From Paenibacillus sp. FSL H8-0079 (GTDB lineage Bacteria; Bacillota; Bacilli; Paenibacillales; Paenibacillaceae): a DNA stretch of 64,000 nucleotides. A model generated the notes under the pieces. It did not search any database. It saw only the letters and a list, made by a program, of their open reading frames with translations, and had not been told where the DNA came from. The DNA is taken from positions 5,704,001 to 5,768,000 of the forward strand of contig NZ_CP150300.1 of the NCBI RefSeq assembly GCF_037991315.1. Direction: 5' to 3'. Positions 50,984-59,539 of this stretch are shown in pieces. The position numbers and the translations under genes were made by a program. Within the stretch, counting starts at the first letter, position 1; the number at the start of each line of letters is the position of its first letter.

Positions 50984-51403
50984 TTATTTCTTTTTCAACA
51001 TCTGCCTTTCGAGTAGATCGAGCTTTTTTAGCAGTTCATTTTCCGCTCGTAACAATTGATTTTTTGCTTCTAATCGTTCAATCTTTTGTTCTAATGTTAA
51101 TTCACGTTCCGAAGGGCGACCTGAATTCGTTTTACGTGTATCCTGTAAGCCTTCTACACCCGCTTCACGATACGAAGCACGCCAACGTTTTCCAGAAGAA
51201 CGGACACGCTCTAAACCAATACATTCAACATCTAAGCCCGCTTCTTCAAAAATGTCTCGTGGCAGTTTACCCTGTTCATTTTGTGCAATGAAATGGCGCT
51301 TAAATTCATCGGTATACGTAATCGCCTTTTCACTAACAGCGATCACATTTGGATTCCGTTTTAGTTGTTCTTGTTCTTTCTTCGTCAGTAATCTTTTCGT
51401 CAT
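50984..51403 (-). CDS. IS3-family transposase OrfA (helix-turn-helix protein)
   Basis: A protein of about 139 residues. The N-terminal half has the HTH region of IS150-type OrfA (YTDEFKRHFIAQNEQGKLPRDIFEEAGLDVECIG) and the C-terminal half a leucine zipper (LEQKIERLEAKNQLLRAENELLKKL) used for dimerisation with OrfB. ATG at 51403 follows GGAGCGGAAA; an upstream frame extension to 51481 is open but reaches into the terminal repeat. The gene binds the IS ends and regulates transposition. Confidence 0.9.
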   Translation of the reverse strand: MTKRLLTKKEQEQLKRNPNVIAVSEKAITYTDEFKRHFIAQNEQGKLPRDIFEEAGLDVECIGLERVRSSGKRWRASYREAGVEGLQDTRKTNSGRPSERELTLEQKIERLEAKNQLLRAENELLKKLDLLERQMLKKK

Positions 51404-51502
51404 AACATTTCCGCTCCAACATCGTTTTTTTTCATTATAAACAAAGTACCCTATAAGATGGGCTTTTTTCAAAGTGTCCATCTTATAGGGTACATTTTAG
51501 AT

Positions 51503-51516
51503 GTGGAAAGGCTTTT
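51503..51516. terminator. Right arm of the interrupted terminator
   Basis: GTGGAAAGGCTTTT, the perfect partner of 50008-50021. It lies 15 bp past the mmuM stop. Confidence 0.7.
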
Positions 51517-51530
51517 CATAATGATATGAT

Positions 51531-52598
51531 CTACTTCCGCCATTTCTTCGCAAGTGCACCAATCTGATGTGGCGTTGTTCGGCAGCAGCCGCCAATAATT
51601 TTCGCGCCCGCAGCAACCCACTGCTCCGAAGCATCACTCATGCTGCCACAAGTACCCTGTCCGCTCCACGTCTTCGTTGCTGCATCGTACACTTCTCCCG
51701 AGTTCGGATACACAATAACAGGTTTGTCACTGGCACGGCTGAGAATACCTACGGCTTCCGTCACCACTTCCATCGGAGCACAGTTCAGGCCAATCGCCAC
51801 AATCTGCGGCTCGGAGCCAAACGTCTGTGCACATACCTCAAGTGGTGTACCCTCGCTGATGCTTGTCCCGTTTTTTAAAGAAAAAGATAGCCAAGCATAC
51901 GCATGAGGAAACTCCTTCAGTAGATCAACCAGCACCTGTGCTTCCTGCAACGAAGGAATGGTCTCAAAAGCCAAAATGTCAGCCCCCGCTTCAATCAACG
52001 CCGCCATACGCGGACGGTGAAATGCAACAAGTGTCTCATCCGACACGCCGTAATGTCCCACATACTCTGAACCATCCGCCAGATAGGCGCCATATGGCCC
52101 AACGGACCCGGCAATAATTGGACGTGGACGAAAACAATCTCCTTCGCGATCTACTGTACGATCTGTTATATGCTCCTCGTGCTCCACGTTCTGGGAACGT
52201 ACCGAAGGAGCTTCTACAAGCTGACCTGTCGAACTTTCTCTTCCTACTAAATCACTCTGCACTTCTGCCCACACGTCATCTCTCGCCTGTGCAGCCAGCT
52301 CCACCGTCTTGCGGATCAGCTCCAGTGCTGCCTGTTCACCAATCCCTCTCTTGCGGAAACCATCCACCGTCGCCTGATAACTGGATGTAATCGCACAGTC
52401 GGCTCCTGCTCGAAAATAATCCGCATGGACCTGAACGATGACATCTGGATTCTCAATTAACACACGGGCAGACCAGAGCGGATCATCCAGATCACATCCA
52501 TGCTGTTCAAGTTCGGTCGCCAGCGCTCCATCCAGAATCATGACTGAGTGTTCACGTAGGATCTGTTCTATGGGATTAGTCTGTTGTGCTTGCGTCAT
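51531..52598 (-). CDS. mmuM: Homocysteine S-methyltransferase
   Basis: A 355-residue zinc methyltransferase of the Pfam S-methyl_trans fold. It has [24 protein letters not shown] near the N-terminus, and the zinc cysteines in GLNCAP and [10 protein letters not shown]. It transfers a methyl group from S-methylmethionine (or SAM) to homocysteine, giving methionine. ATG at 52598 follows AGAGGA and overlaps the end of the permease gene by 23 bp; an upstream ATG at 52625 adds 9 residues. An unusual polar insert of about 45 residues (~120-165, [20 protein letters not shown]) interrupts the barrel and is not part of the usual enzyme. It is controlled by the SAM riboswitch upstream of mmuP. Confidence 0.93.
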   Translation of the reverse strand: MTQAQQTNPIEQILREHSVMILDGALATELEQHGCDLDDPLWSARVLIENPDVIVQVHADYFRAGADCAITSSYQATVDGFRKRGIGEQAALELIRKTVELAAQARDDVWAEVQSDLVGRESSTGQLVEAPSVRSQNVEHEEHITDRTVDREGDCFRPRPIIAGSVGPYGAYLADGSEYVGHYGVSDETLVAFHRPRMAALIEAGADILAFETIPSLQEAQVLVDLLKEFPHAYAWLSFSLKNGTSISEGTPLEVCAQTFGSEPQIVAIGLNCAPMEVVTEAVGILSRASDKPVIVYPNSGEVYDAATKTWSGQGTCGSMSDASEQWVAAGAKIIGGCCRTTPHQIGALAKKWRK

Positions 52599-53988
52599 GT
52601 AATTGTCCTCTTTTCTTGTTCGCACGTTCTGTCAGATAATAAGCGGCGTAACACACTGCGATAAATGGAACCCCACAATACAGTGCAATTCGCTGTGTCG
52701 GGTCAAAAGCAATACCTATGCATGAAGCCAGACATAATATAAATGAAATAATTGGTACAGCCGGGTACAGCGGTGTGCGGTAGACCAAATCTTTGACCGC
52801 ATGTCCTTCCCGGATATACTGTCTGCGGAACATGTACTGGGAAGCGCTGATGCTCATCCATACCGCAACGACAGCCAGACCTGAAATGGAAACCAGTGTA
52901 ATATACACGGTACCTGGCGCAATGACACTGGACAGCAAAGCCAGCGCACCACCAACCATACTGATTAGAAGTGCATTCAATGGCACACCCTGTTTGGTCA
53001 ATTTGGCAAACCACGGGGAGATCGTTTTTTTGTCAGCCAGAGACCAGAGCATCCGCGACGAAGCATACAGGCCTGAATTGGCAGCAGAGAGAATCGCCGT
53101 CAGAATAACAAAGTTCATAATGTCTGCTGCATAGGGGACTCCCACTCGCTCCATTACGGCTACAAACGGACTTTCCAGTACACTGGCATCCGACATAGGT
53201 AGCAAGGCAGACAAGATAACAATCGTTCCGATGAAGAAAATAACCAAACGCCACAGCGTTGTATGAATCGCTTTCGGTATCGTCTTCTCCGGATTCTCCG
53301 TCTCCCCGGCGGCAATGCCGATTAATTCGGTACCGGAGAATGCAAAGTTTACAGCAAGCATAGTCATCAGTATCGCTGTAGCTCCATGAGGGAACCACCC
53401 GGATGCGGTAATATTTGATAGAAACGGAGCCGGTTCAGCATCCGCCATCGGAATGAATCCGAACATGGCTGCGCCACCGATCATAATAAAGACTACGATA
53501 GTCACTACTTTGACAGATGAGAACCAGAACTCGGATTCCGCAAATAATTTCACCGTTAAGGCATTGAACAGGAAAATCATTAGTGCAAAGAGCGCACTCC
53601 ATATCCAAACATTTACCGATGGAAACCATCGCTGCATCAACAGTCCCGCGGCTGTAAATTCGGAGCCAAGCGCAACAGTCCAGGTTAACCAATACAACCA
53701 AGCCACCGTGTAGCCTGTTGCTGGACCGATATATTTGGCTGCATAACTATGAAACGCTCCTGTTTCTGGCATGTGAACAGATAGTTCACCAAGACAGAGC
53801 ATCACCAGATATACAACGATCGCTCCGATCAGATAAGACAAAATGGTTCCCATTGGTCCCGCCTGTTGAATCGTGTAACCCGAGCTGAGGAATAAACCCG
53901 TTCCAATCACTCCACCGAGAGAGAGCATGACTACGTGCCGTGCCTGCATTTTCCGCTGAAAATGCCCTTTGTCGTTGTTGTTCTCCAT
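52576..53988 (-). CDS. mmuP: S-methylmethionine/amino acid permease (APC family)
   Basis: A 470-residue transporter with about 12 hydrophobic helices. The APC signature [18 protein letters not shown] is in helix 1 (~23-40), with [27 protein letters not shown] and [14 protein letters not shown] typical of the AAT/MmuP group, and [30 protein letters not shown] mid-protein. The coupling to a homocysteine methyltransferase and a SAM riboswitch makes S-methylmethionine the likely substrate, though methionine is possible. ATG at 53988. The leader upstream contains the riboswitch terminator and aptamer. Confidence 0.88.
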   Translation of the reverse strand: MENNNDKGHFQRKMQARHVVMLSLGGVIGTGLFLSSGYTIQQAGPMGTILSYLIGAIVVYLVMLCLGELSVHMPETGAFHSYAAKYIGPATGYTVAWLYWLTWTVALGSEFTAAGLLMQRWFPSVNVWIWSALFALMIFLFNALTVKLFAESEFWFSSVKVVTIVVFIMIGGAAMFGFIPMADAEPAPFLSNITASGWFPHGATAILMTMLAVNFAFSGTELIGIAAGETENPEKTIPKAIHTTLWRLVIFFIGTIVILSALLPMSDASVLESPFVAVMERVGVPYAADIMNFVILTAILSAANSGLYASSRMLWSLADKKTISPWFAKLTKQGVPLNALLISMVGGALALLSSVIAPGTVYITLVSISGLAVVAVWMSISASQYMFRRQYIREGHAVKDLVYRTPLYPAVPIISFILCLASCIGIAFDPTQRIALYCGVPFIAVCYAAYYLTERANKKRGQLHDASTTD

Positions 53989-54022
53989 ACCTGCTGCTCC
54001 CCTACTTCTTCATCCAGAAAAA

Positions 54023-54054
54023 ACAAAAAAGACCCACTCTTCCTAAAGAGTGCG
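54023..54054 (-). terminator. Riboswitch expression-platform terminator
   Basis: On the minus strand CACTCTT TAGG AAGAGTG forms a stem followed by GGTCTTTTTTG. It lies directly between the SAM aptamer and mmuP. Confidence 0.85.
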
Positions 54055-54080
54055 CCGTTACTGACAAATAAAAACAAACG

Positions 54081-54180
54081 CTCCTATCTATCAGGCTTTC
54101 ACCCGCTGGAATTAGCACAGTATCCTTCAGATCTGTTGCTGAGGTTTCTAAGGGCCAGTCCCTCCACCTCTCTGGATAAG
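54081..54180 (-). ncRNA. SAM-I (S-box) riboswitch
   Basis: Read on the minus strand from 54180: CTTATCCAGAGAGGTGGAGG, then GACTGGCCC, GAAACCTCAGCAACAG, GTGCTAATTCCAGC, and closing CTGATAGATAGGAG. These are the P1, kink-turn, P2/P3 and P4 conserved segments of the S-box in the correct order, about 100 nt. A terminator follows and then mmuP. High SAM should favour the terminator, so transport and methionine regeneration are on only when SAM is low. Confidence 0.95.
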
Positions 54181-54196
54181 AAAATGATTTTTTACT

Positions 54197-54225
54197 AATA
54201 TAGCGATCTATCATGAATGTGTCAA
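54197..54225 (-). promoter_or_regulatory. Sigma-A promoter of the mmuPM operon
   Basis: TTGACA (54225-54220), exactly 17 bp, TATATT (54202-54197) on the minus strand, about 15-20 bp upstream of the S-box. Confidence 0.85.
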
Positions 54226-54254
54226 CATTTAAATAATAAATGTCCCATTCTACG

Positions 54255-55457
54255 CTATTCGGTGGAAGAGCCCGGATTGGTAATCGTGATCTTTACATCA
54301 TACGTAATCGGTACAGTGCTAAAGATTTGGTCCCAATCATCTTTGATTTTCTTCCATGTTTTTGGTTCTTTGATACGCAAGCTATCTCGAAAATCCGCCA
54401 CATCAGCTTTATAGGTATGCTGAATTTTGTATAACACCTGTCGAATCTGTTGTTCGGCCAGATCAGAAAATTCCTTTTCCAACTCTCTGAGGTAAGCACC
54501 TTTTTCCTCTTCCTCGGGAGCACGCCAGTCCTCCATCAGCCAGCCTTGGGATTCAATCTTCACATCGAATGAAATATCATTGCCAACCACTTTGGGAATG
54601 ATTTTCACTTTTTTCTTCTTTATTTCATATACAACGGTGAATCCCTGTTTGTTGTGTGTCTTCAAGACCCCTCCTTGTTCTTTGGGCTTGAGCCACGATA
54701 AACCTTCCAGATCCGTTTGACTAAGTTCTCCGAGGAATTTGGTCGTTTTCCCATCGAATATGCTGCCTCCGGAGAACTTGTCCTCTCCATCCGAATTCAA
54801 TACATTCTGGAGCAGGAAGCTGGAACCGGACTGCATTTGGGCGTCTAGCTTGGATAACAACACTGGTTCCAGGACTTTGTTGGATAGATACGAATTGTTC
54901 GTGATCCCTGTTAGATAGAAAGCTGGAATTCGAGAAGGGTCCTGCGAAGATAGCACATCTACCGCACGATGATGACTTATCAGTACGAGACAGTTGGGAC
55001 GTATATCATTATCTCGAAGGACAAAATCAAGCAGTTGGTCCAAACCATATTTTTTGGCAATATCCTTGGAGATGACGATCACCTTCAGATGATGTCCGAT
55101 GAGAGGCCGATCCCGCCTTAACGCAAACTGACGGAAGATTTGCAGCAAAGAATCTCCAGAAAGTTGTTCATTGGAATAGGATGTTTTGCCGGAAGAAGGC
55201 GAACCGGATTGCTGGCTCGATTGACTGTTGGAGAAACCTGGAGCGATCTGCACCGTAGCGGTCACATAGTTCTTCTTTGGATATGTACCTCCCTGAGCAG
55301 CGATGTCTTTCTCAAATTGTGTCTCTTTGCCGACATCGATTCCAAGACCAACATAGAGACTTAAATCCTCTACCTCCCGGCTGCTCCAGCATCCAGATAG
55401 CGTCAACAGAATGCACAAGGCAGATACTACACGTAAGAGCATACGGAATGGAATCAT
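54255..55457 (-). CDS. gerC: Ger(x)C-family spore germination lipoprotein
   Basis: A 400-residue lipoprotein: signal peptide with lipobox LSGC (Cys ~23, then WSSREVEDLS, the classic 'CW..REI..L' start of GerAC), followed by the N-terminal GerAC domain (residues ~25-220) and the C-terminal Spore_GerAC domain (~235-390). A low-complexity Ser/Gln/Gly linker occurs around residues 75-90. It is the outer-leaflet C subunit of a GerA-type nutrient receptor in the spore inner membrane. ATG overlaps the gerB stop by 4 bp. Confidence 0.93.
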   Translation of the reverse strand: MIPFRMLLRVVSALCILLTLSGCWSSREVEDLSLYVGLGIDVGKETQFEKDIAAQGGTYPKKNYVTATVQIAPGFSNSQSSQQSGSPSSGKTSYSNEQLSGDSLLQIFRQFALRRDRPLIGHHLKVIVISKDIAKKYGLDQLLDFVLRDNDIRPNCLVLISHHRAVDVLSSQDPSRIPAFYLTGITNNSYLSNKVLEPVLLSKLDAQMQSGSSFLLQNVLNSDGEDKFSGGSIFDGKTTKFLGELSQTDLEGLSWLKPKEQGGVLKTHNKQGFTVVYEIKKKKVKIIPKVVGNDISFDVKIESQGWLMEDWRAPEEEEKGAYLRELEKEFSDLAEQQIRQVLYKIQHTYKADVADFRDSLRIKEPKTWKKIKDDWDQIFSTVPITYDVKITITNPGSSTE

Positions 55458-56554
55458 GCATGCTTGCCTCCTTTTTTACGAACCAGACTTAACAACAACA
55501 GTATCAGAGGTAAGATGGCAAATAACAACACGGATGCATTGCCCAGCATATCCCCCAGTGCAAAGGTATCATCCACCGTTTTAGGCATCATTGCTGTCAC
55601 ATAAATGACCGGAAGCAGACCATACATAATACCTTTGATTTTTTTGGTGCGAAACAAGTCACGAATGCCCACCGAAGCGCAGTAATGTGTAATCGCTGTT
55701 GTCGAAAAAATTTGCATAATCCAGATAACAAGCAACAAAGACTCAAATCGCTCAAATATCAGACCTTGAATCTCGAAGCTTCTTACCAAATCCAGCGTTG
55801 GCCAGGTACGAGTTTTGATCCCATCGAGCGATAAACTGCCTATAACCATCACAACCGTGATCAAATAAATAATGGTGGATACGAGTATCCCCCAGCTCAT
55901 CGCCTTATTGCTCTTCTTCGGATTTTTCATATAGGCAGTCATGATTAACATCACCTCATATCCCGTATATGACAGTAGTGAAGGCTTCAGTCCTTTGAAA
56001 ACAGGCATAATCCCATCTCCGAGCACAGGTCTCAGATTACCAATCTCGAATAGCTGGTTACTAAGTAGAATTTCAATGACAAATATGATGATCGTAATCG
56101 GCAGAATGATCTCAAACACACGAACAATGACACCAAGTCCACCTGAGATCATATATATACCGATCCACATGAAGACCATCACAATCGGCCAAGTGGGGGT
56201 GCGTTCGAGTAGATACATTCCTGTCACATCAGCCATGACTCTTATTTCGAAAGCGGCAATGACCATGAAATACATAATCATGGCACCGCCCAGTATGTAA
56301 GCGATCCAGCTCCCCGTAATTTCACGGGTGAACTGGAACACGGTTTTCCCCGGAAATCTGCGACACAGGGTAACCATAATGATTCCGATACCAGTAATAA
56401 TCAGTCCAGACAGGATGATGGAAATCCAGACATCTGGTGTTCCGACAGCCTTGCTGGTCGTTCGAGGTAACGTCAATATCCCGGCACCGAGCATGTAATT
56501 GACAATAATTACAACGGCCTGCGTCGTGGTTAGCTTTCCTTGGGAGTCACTCAC
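55454..56554 (-). CDS. gerB: GerAB-family spore germination permease
   Basis: A 366-residue APC-superfamily membrane protein with ten predicted helices. The N-terminus (KLTTTQAVVIIVNYMLGAGILTLPRT) and TWPTLDLVRSFEIQGLIFERFESLLLVIW are GerAB hallmarks. It is the nutrient-binding B subunit of the germinant receptor. Start GTG at 56554 follows GGAGGTG, 39 bp after the gerA stop. Confidence 0.93.
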   Translation of the reverse strand: MSDSQGKLTTTQAVVIIVNYMLGAGILTLPRTTSKAVGTPDVWISIILSGLIITGIGIIMVTLCRRFPGKTVFQFTREITGSWIAYILGGAMIMYFMVIAAFEIRVMADVTGMYLLERTPTWPIVMVFMWIGIYMISGGLGVIVRVFEIILPITIIIFVIEILLSNQLFEIGNLRPVLGDGIMPVFKGLKPSLLSYTGYEVMLIMTAYMKNPKKSNKAMSWGILVSTIIYLITVVMVIGSLSLDGIKTRTWPTLDLVRSFEIQGLIFERFESLLLVIWIMQIFSTTAITHYCASVGIRDLFRTKKIKGIMYGLLPVIYVTAMMPKTVDDTFALGDMLGNASVLLFAILPLILLLLSLVRKKGGKHA

Positions 56555-56593
56555 TTTAGTTCACCTCCAGTCCTTCTGTAGATAGCAATTCAA

Positions 56594-58306
56594 TTATTTT
56601 TTTCGATCCTTATCTATCGGATTTGTCATCTTGGGACGCAACCTCATCATATTTAACGGAGCACGGATAACGAAATCCTTCCATTCATTCATGTGATAAG
56701 GAACTGCTGGGGCAACATATGGCACGCCAAAGCTCGAAAGTCGTGCCAGATGTGTACACACAAGCAGGAAGAACATAACTACGCCATACAGTCCGAGTAT
56801 AGCTGCACTAAACATGGCGGCAAATCGCAGAATCCGCAACGTTAACCCTGCACTATAGACAGGAATCGTAAAGGAGGAGATGGCTGTAACCGCAACGACA
56901 ATAACCAAAAATTGGCTTATGATACCCGCCTGTACCGCTGCTTGGCCGATAATCAAACCTCCGACGATCCCCATCGCGGGCGCAATCGGTTTAGGCAACC
57001 GGATTCCGGCCTCCCTCAGAATCTCAATCGAAAGTTCCATGATCAGTACTTCAATGATCGAAGGAAACGGTACTCCCGTGCGCGTTTCAATAATCGTCAA
57101 TACCAGCTTGGTCGGGATAAGTCCCGGATGAAACGAGATAAACGAGATATACAGTGCAGGAGCAAGCAATGCCAACATGGCGGCCATAAAACGCAACATT
57201 CGCAAAAAGGTTCCAGGAATCCAGCGTTCATAGTAATCTTCGGGAGATTGTAGCAACATGCTGAAGGTCACGGGTACAACCAGCACAAATGGCGTTCCAT
57301 CCAATAAAATAGCCACCCGACCTTCCAGCAAAGCGCCAATGACCCGGTCAGGTCTTTCCGTATTCAGTACCTGCTGAAAAGGACTCAGGGTACTGTCTTC
57401 AATGAGTTGTTCCACATATCCAGATTCCAGCATCGAATCCATGTCCATCTCTTCAATTCGTTTGCAGACTTCAGCCACGAGATTGGGATCGGCAATATCC
57501 TGAATATAGGCTATCGCCAAATCTTTTTTGATCCGCGAACCTACTTCATACTTTCGAATAAAAAGACTCTGATCCGTACCATAACGACGCAGAATGCCTG
57601 TGTTATCGCTTAATTGCTCTGTAAAACCAATACGTGGTCCACGAAGCAATCCCTCTGACAAGGGTTCATTCATACCTCGTGTTTTGATCTTATGTGCTCC
57701 AATTAATAAAGCACCTGGCAAACCATCAACTAACAGTGCATTTTTACCAAAAAGCACGCCAACTGCGAGCTCTTGGAGAGACTTGGTTTCCTCAACCAAA
57801 CTGACTGGAAGCAATTGATTTTGCAGGTATGCCGACAGTAAATGTGCGTTGTCCGGATGAAGGAAACCCTCCTGCTTAAGCAGAGGAATGCCTTCTAACA
57901 TCAATGGTGTAATTAAATGATCATCAACTAAGTCCTGATCTACCAGGCCTTCGGTATATATGACCGCAGCCCGTGTATTCGTACCCCTAATGGTAAATTC
58001 CCGAATATGCACATCTGAATTGAGTCCAAAGCTTTCTTTTACACTAGTCAGATTTGTATTGTACTTTTCAGTTAATTTAATATTGGCATAGTTACCTGTT
58101 TCGGTTCCCTGACCCTGCCCTGCGGCTGCTGGCGAGATATCCTTCGAGGATATGGACGGTTGCTTCGAACGAGAGAAGCTTCCACGCTTAATGGCAGCAT
58201 TGATCCAGCGCATGGTCAAGGTAATGCCAATCGGAATGATAAAGACCAAGAATGCCTGAATCCATATGGGACTTTCCGGCACGTAGGACACAATTGTTGA
58301 CCACAT
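56594..58306 (-). CDS. gerA: GerAA-family spore germination protein
   Basis: A protein of about 570 residues of the GerA/GerAA family. One hydrophobic segment near the N-terminus, a large soluble domain (residues ~90-380) with LTSVKESFGLNSDVHIREFTI and EGRVAILLDGTPFVLVVPVTF, then about five C-terminal helices (FMAAMLALLAPALYISFISFHPG ... LPKPIAPAMGIVGGLIIGQAAVQAGI). The ATG at 58306 follows GGTGGGA; the frame extends to 58378 without a better start. A Gly/Gln/Thr-rich patch (~60-75) is a linker. It is the first gene of the operon; germinant specificity cannot be read. Confidence 0.92.
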   Translation of the reverse strand: MWSTIVSYVPESPIWIQAFLVFIIPIGITLTMRWINAAIKRGSFSRSKQPSISSKDISPAAAGQGQGTETGNYANIKLTEKYNTNLTSVKESFGLNSDVHIREFTIRGTNTRAAVIYTEGLVDQDLVDDHLITPLMLEGIPLLKQEGFLHPDNAHLLSAYLQNQLLPVSLVEETKSLQELAVGVLFGKNALLVDGLPGALLIGAHKIKTRGMNEPLSEGLLRGPRIGFTEQLSDNTGILRRYGTDQSLFIRKYEVGSRIKKDLAIAYIQDIADPNLVAEVCKRIEEMDMDSMLESGYVEQLIEDSTLSPFQQVLNTERPDRVIGALLEGRVAILLDGTPFVLVVPVTFSMLLQSPEDYYERWIPGTFLRMLRFMAAMLALLAPALYISFISFHPGLIPTKLVLTIIETRTGVPFPSIIEVLIMELSIEILREAGIRLPKPIAPAMGIVGGLIIGQAAVQAGIISQFLVIVVAVTAISSFTIPVYSAGLTLRILRFAAMFSAAILGLYGVVMFFLLVCTHLARLSSFGVPYVAPAVPYHMNEWKDFVIRAPLNMMRLRPKMTNPIDKDRKK

Positions 58307-58409
58307 GTTCCCACCCCAACATTTCTCTGCATGACGAAGCTGCAGGTATTCCAAAGTATTGTGTCCCCGTTTGATCACAATAATTCCCGTTTTTTTATGT
58401 ACAGAACGA

Positions 58410-58440
58410 CAAAAAAACGGTTCCTGTATAAGGAACCGCT
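58410..58440 (-). terminator. Terminator of the PAS-MCP gene
   Basis: On the minus strand GCGGTTCCT TATAC AGGAACCGT is followed by TTTTTTG, 15 bp after the stop at 58456. Confidence 0.9.
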
Positions 58441-58455
58441 ATCTGCAATATATTA

Positions 58456-59376
58456 TTATACGATTCTGGTCACATGCTCTGCTTTGGCATCCAGCAAGTG
58501 AGCTGAGGCAGCAATGGCCGTAAAATCATTCAAAGCGATCTCAATCCGCTTCTGGCTCTGCTCGACATATTGCTCTACCTTTTTTGTACCGCCTGTGATA
58601 TTCCCAATCTCCTTCGTTATTCCAGTCACACTATCTCTAATCTCATTAATCGAACTTTCCACCATTGCGGACAGTTTCTTTACTTCCTTGGCCACGATAT
58701 CGAATCCTCGTCCGAATTCTCCTGCATGTGCAGCCTCAATGGCAGCATTTAACGCAAGCAGCTGCGTCTGTGATGAAATCTCGCGTATCGTTCGAACCAC
58801 TCCCTGAATCGACCCAGCCTGTTCCTGCAAATGAGTCAACGTTGCACGGTTAGAAGCTGACACCTCTGAGATATAGGAGATGCTGGACATTAATTCCTGG
58901 CTGCGTTCAATCCCTACATCTGCCTGCCCATTTAGCTCATGGGACATGCTTTTCAATTCATTCACCACGGCTGAGATATTGTTCTGACGATTGGTAATGT
59001 TAGTGGCGATTTTGGAGACACCCAGTATTTTTTGATTCTTCTCATCAAAGACCGGCATATAGGTCGCCTCAAGCCATACTGAATTTCCCTTTGCATCCTT
59101 GCGTTCGACCTTGTCCTGGAAGCTAACACCATTAAATATGCTATTCCAAAAAGCGTCATAGTTCGGGGTGTTCACAAAATGGTCGAAGCATAACTGCTGA
59201 TGCTTCATGCCATACATCTCATCTACGGAATATCCCATCGTCTGGGCAAAGACTTCATTCACATACGTTACCCGTCGATCCAGATCGAATCGAATGATAG
59301 CCAGACTTTTCTCCATCGCCTTGATAACCAGTGCATCGGTGACAACATCTTTCTTTTCCATATCTAATATAGGCAC
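58456..59376 (-). CDS. Soluble PAS-domain methyl-accepting chemotaxis protein
   Basis: A protein of about 306 residues: PAS domain (~15-130; [35 protein letters not shown], then PAC-like [20 protein letters not shown]) and a truncated MCP signalling domain whose conserved tip is [38 protein letters not shown]. There is no transmembrane helix and only about 170 residues of coiled coil, so it is a short cytoplasmic receptor, possibly an Aer-like redox or ligand sensor. The GTG at 59376 is chosen because GGGGG is about eight bases upstream; the ATG at 59397 has no site. Confidence 0.9.
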   Translation of the reverse strand: MPILDMEKKDVVTDALVIKAMEKSLAIIRFDLDRRVTYVNEVFAQTMGYSVDEMYGMKHQQLCFDHFVNTPNYDAFWNSIFNGVSFQDKVERKDAKGNSVWLEATYMPVFDEKNQKILGVSKIATNITNRQNNISAVVNELKSMSHELNGQADVGIERSQELMSSISYISEVSASNRATLTHLQEQAGSIQGVVRTIREISSQTQLLALNAAIEAAHAGEFGRGFDIVAKEVKKLSAMVESSINEIRDSVTGITKEIGNITGGTKKVEQYVEQSQKRIEIALNDFTAIAASAHLLDAKAEHVTRIV

Positions 59377-59539
59377 TTGATAACCCCCACAGTTCATTCC
59401 ATAATAAACAGCCTTTTACCAGCAAAACAACGAGCATAACAACATATGTATCCATCAGGTTCTAAATGACTCTACTATTGATACCCGATTTGCAGAACTT
59501 TGGATCACCTGTTGCCGTTTATTTTATATGTGTCATTTT

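Larger units (their letters stand above)
50040..51494 (-). mobile_element. IS3-family (IS150-like) insertion sequence, 1455 bp, apparently intact
   Basis: Terminal inverted repeats begin TGTACCCT and continue as imperfect ~31-bp repeats (TGTACCCTTTGTAAAGGACA on the left; TGTACCCTATAAGATGGACA read inward from the right), both followed by TTTGAAAAAA. They enclose two overlapping-phase frames, orfA and orfB, with intact catalytic residues. The flanking bases (AAAG on the left, TTTT on the right) do not show the 3-4 bp duplication expected for IS3, so it may be old or rearranged. Confidence 0.9.

Noticed and set aside
50984..51481. 165-codon version of OrfA starting at 51481
   Set aside because: The extension runs into the terminal inverted repeat; ATG 51403 has the ribosome binding site and matches the usual OrfA start.
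58456..59376. Membrane-bound chemoreceptor
   Set aside because: No transmembrane helix; PAS is joined directly to a short MCP domain, so it is a soluble receptor.
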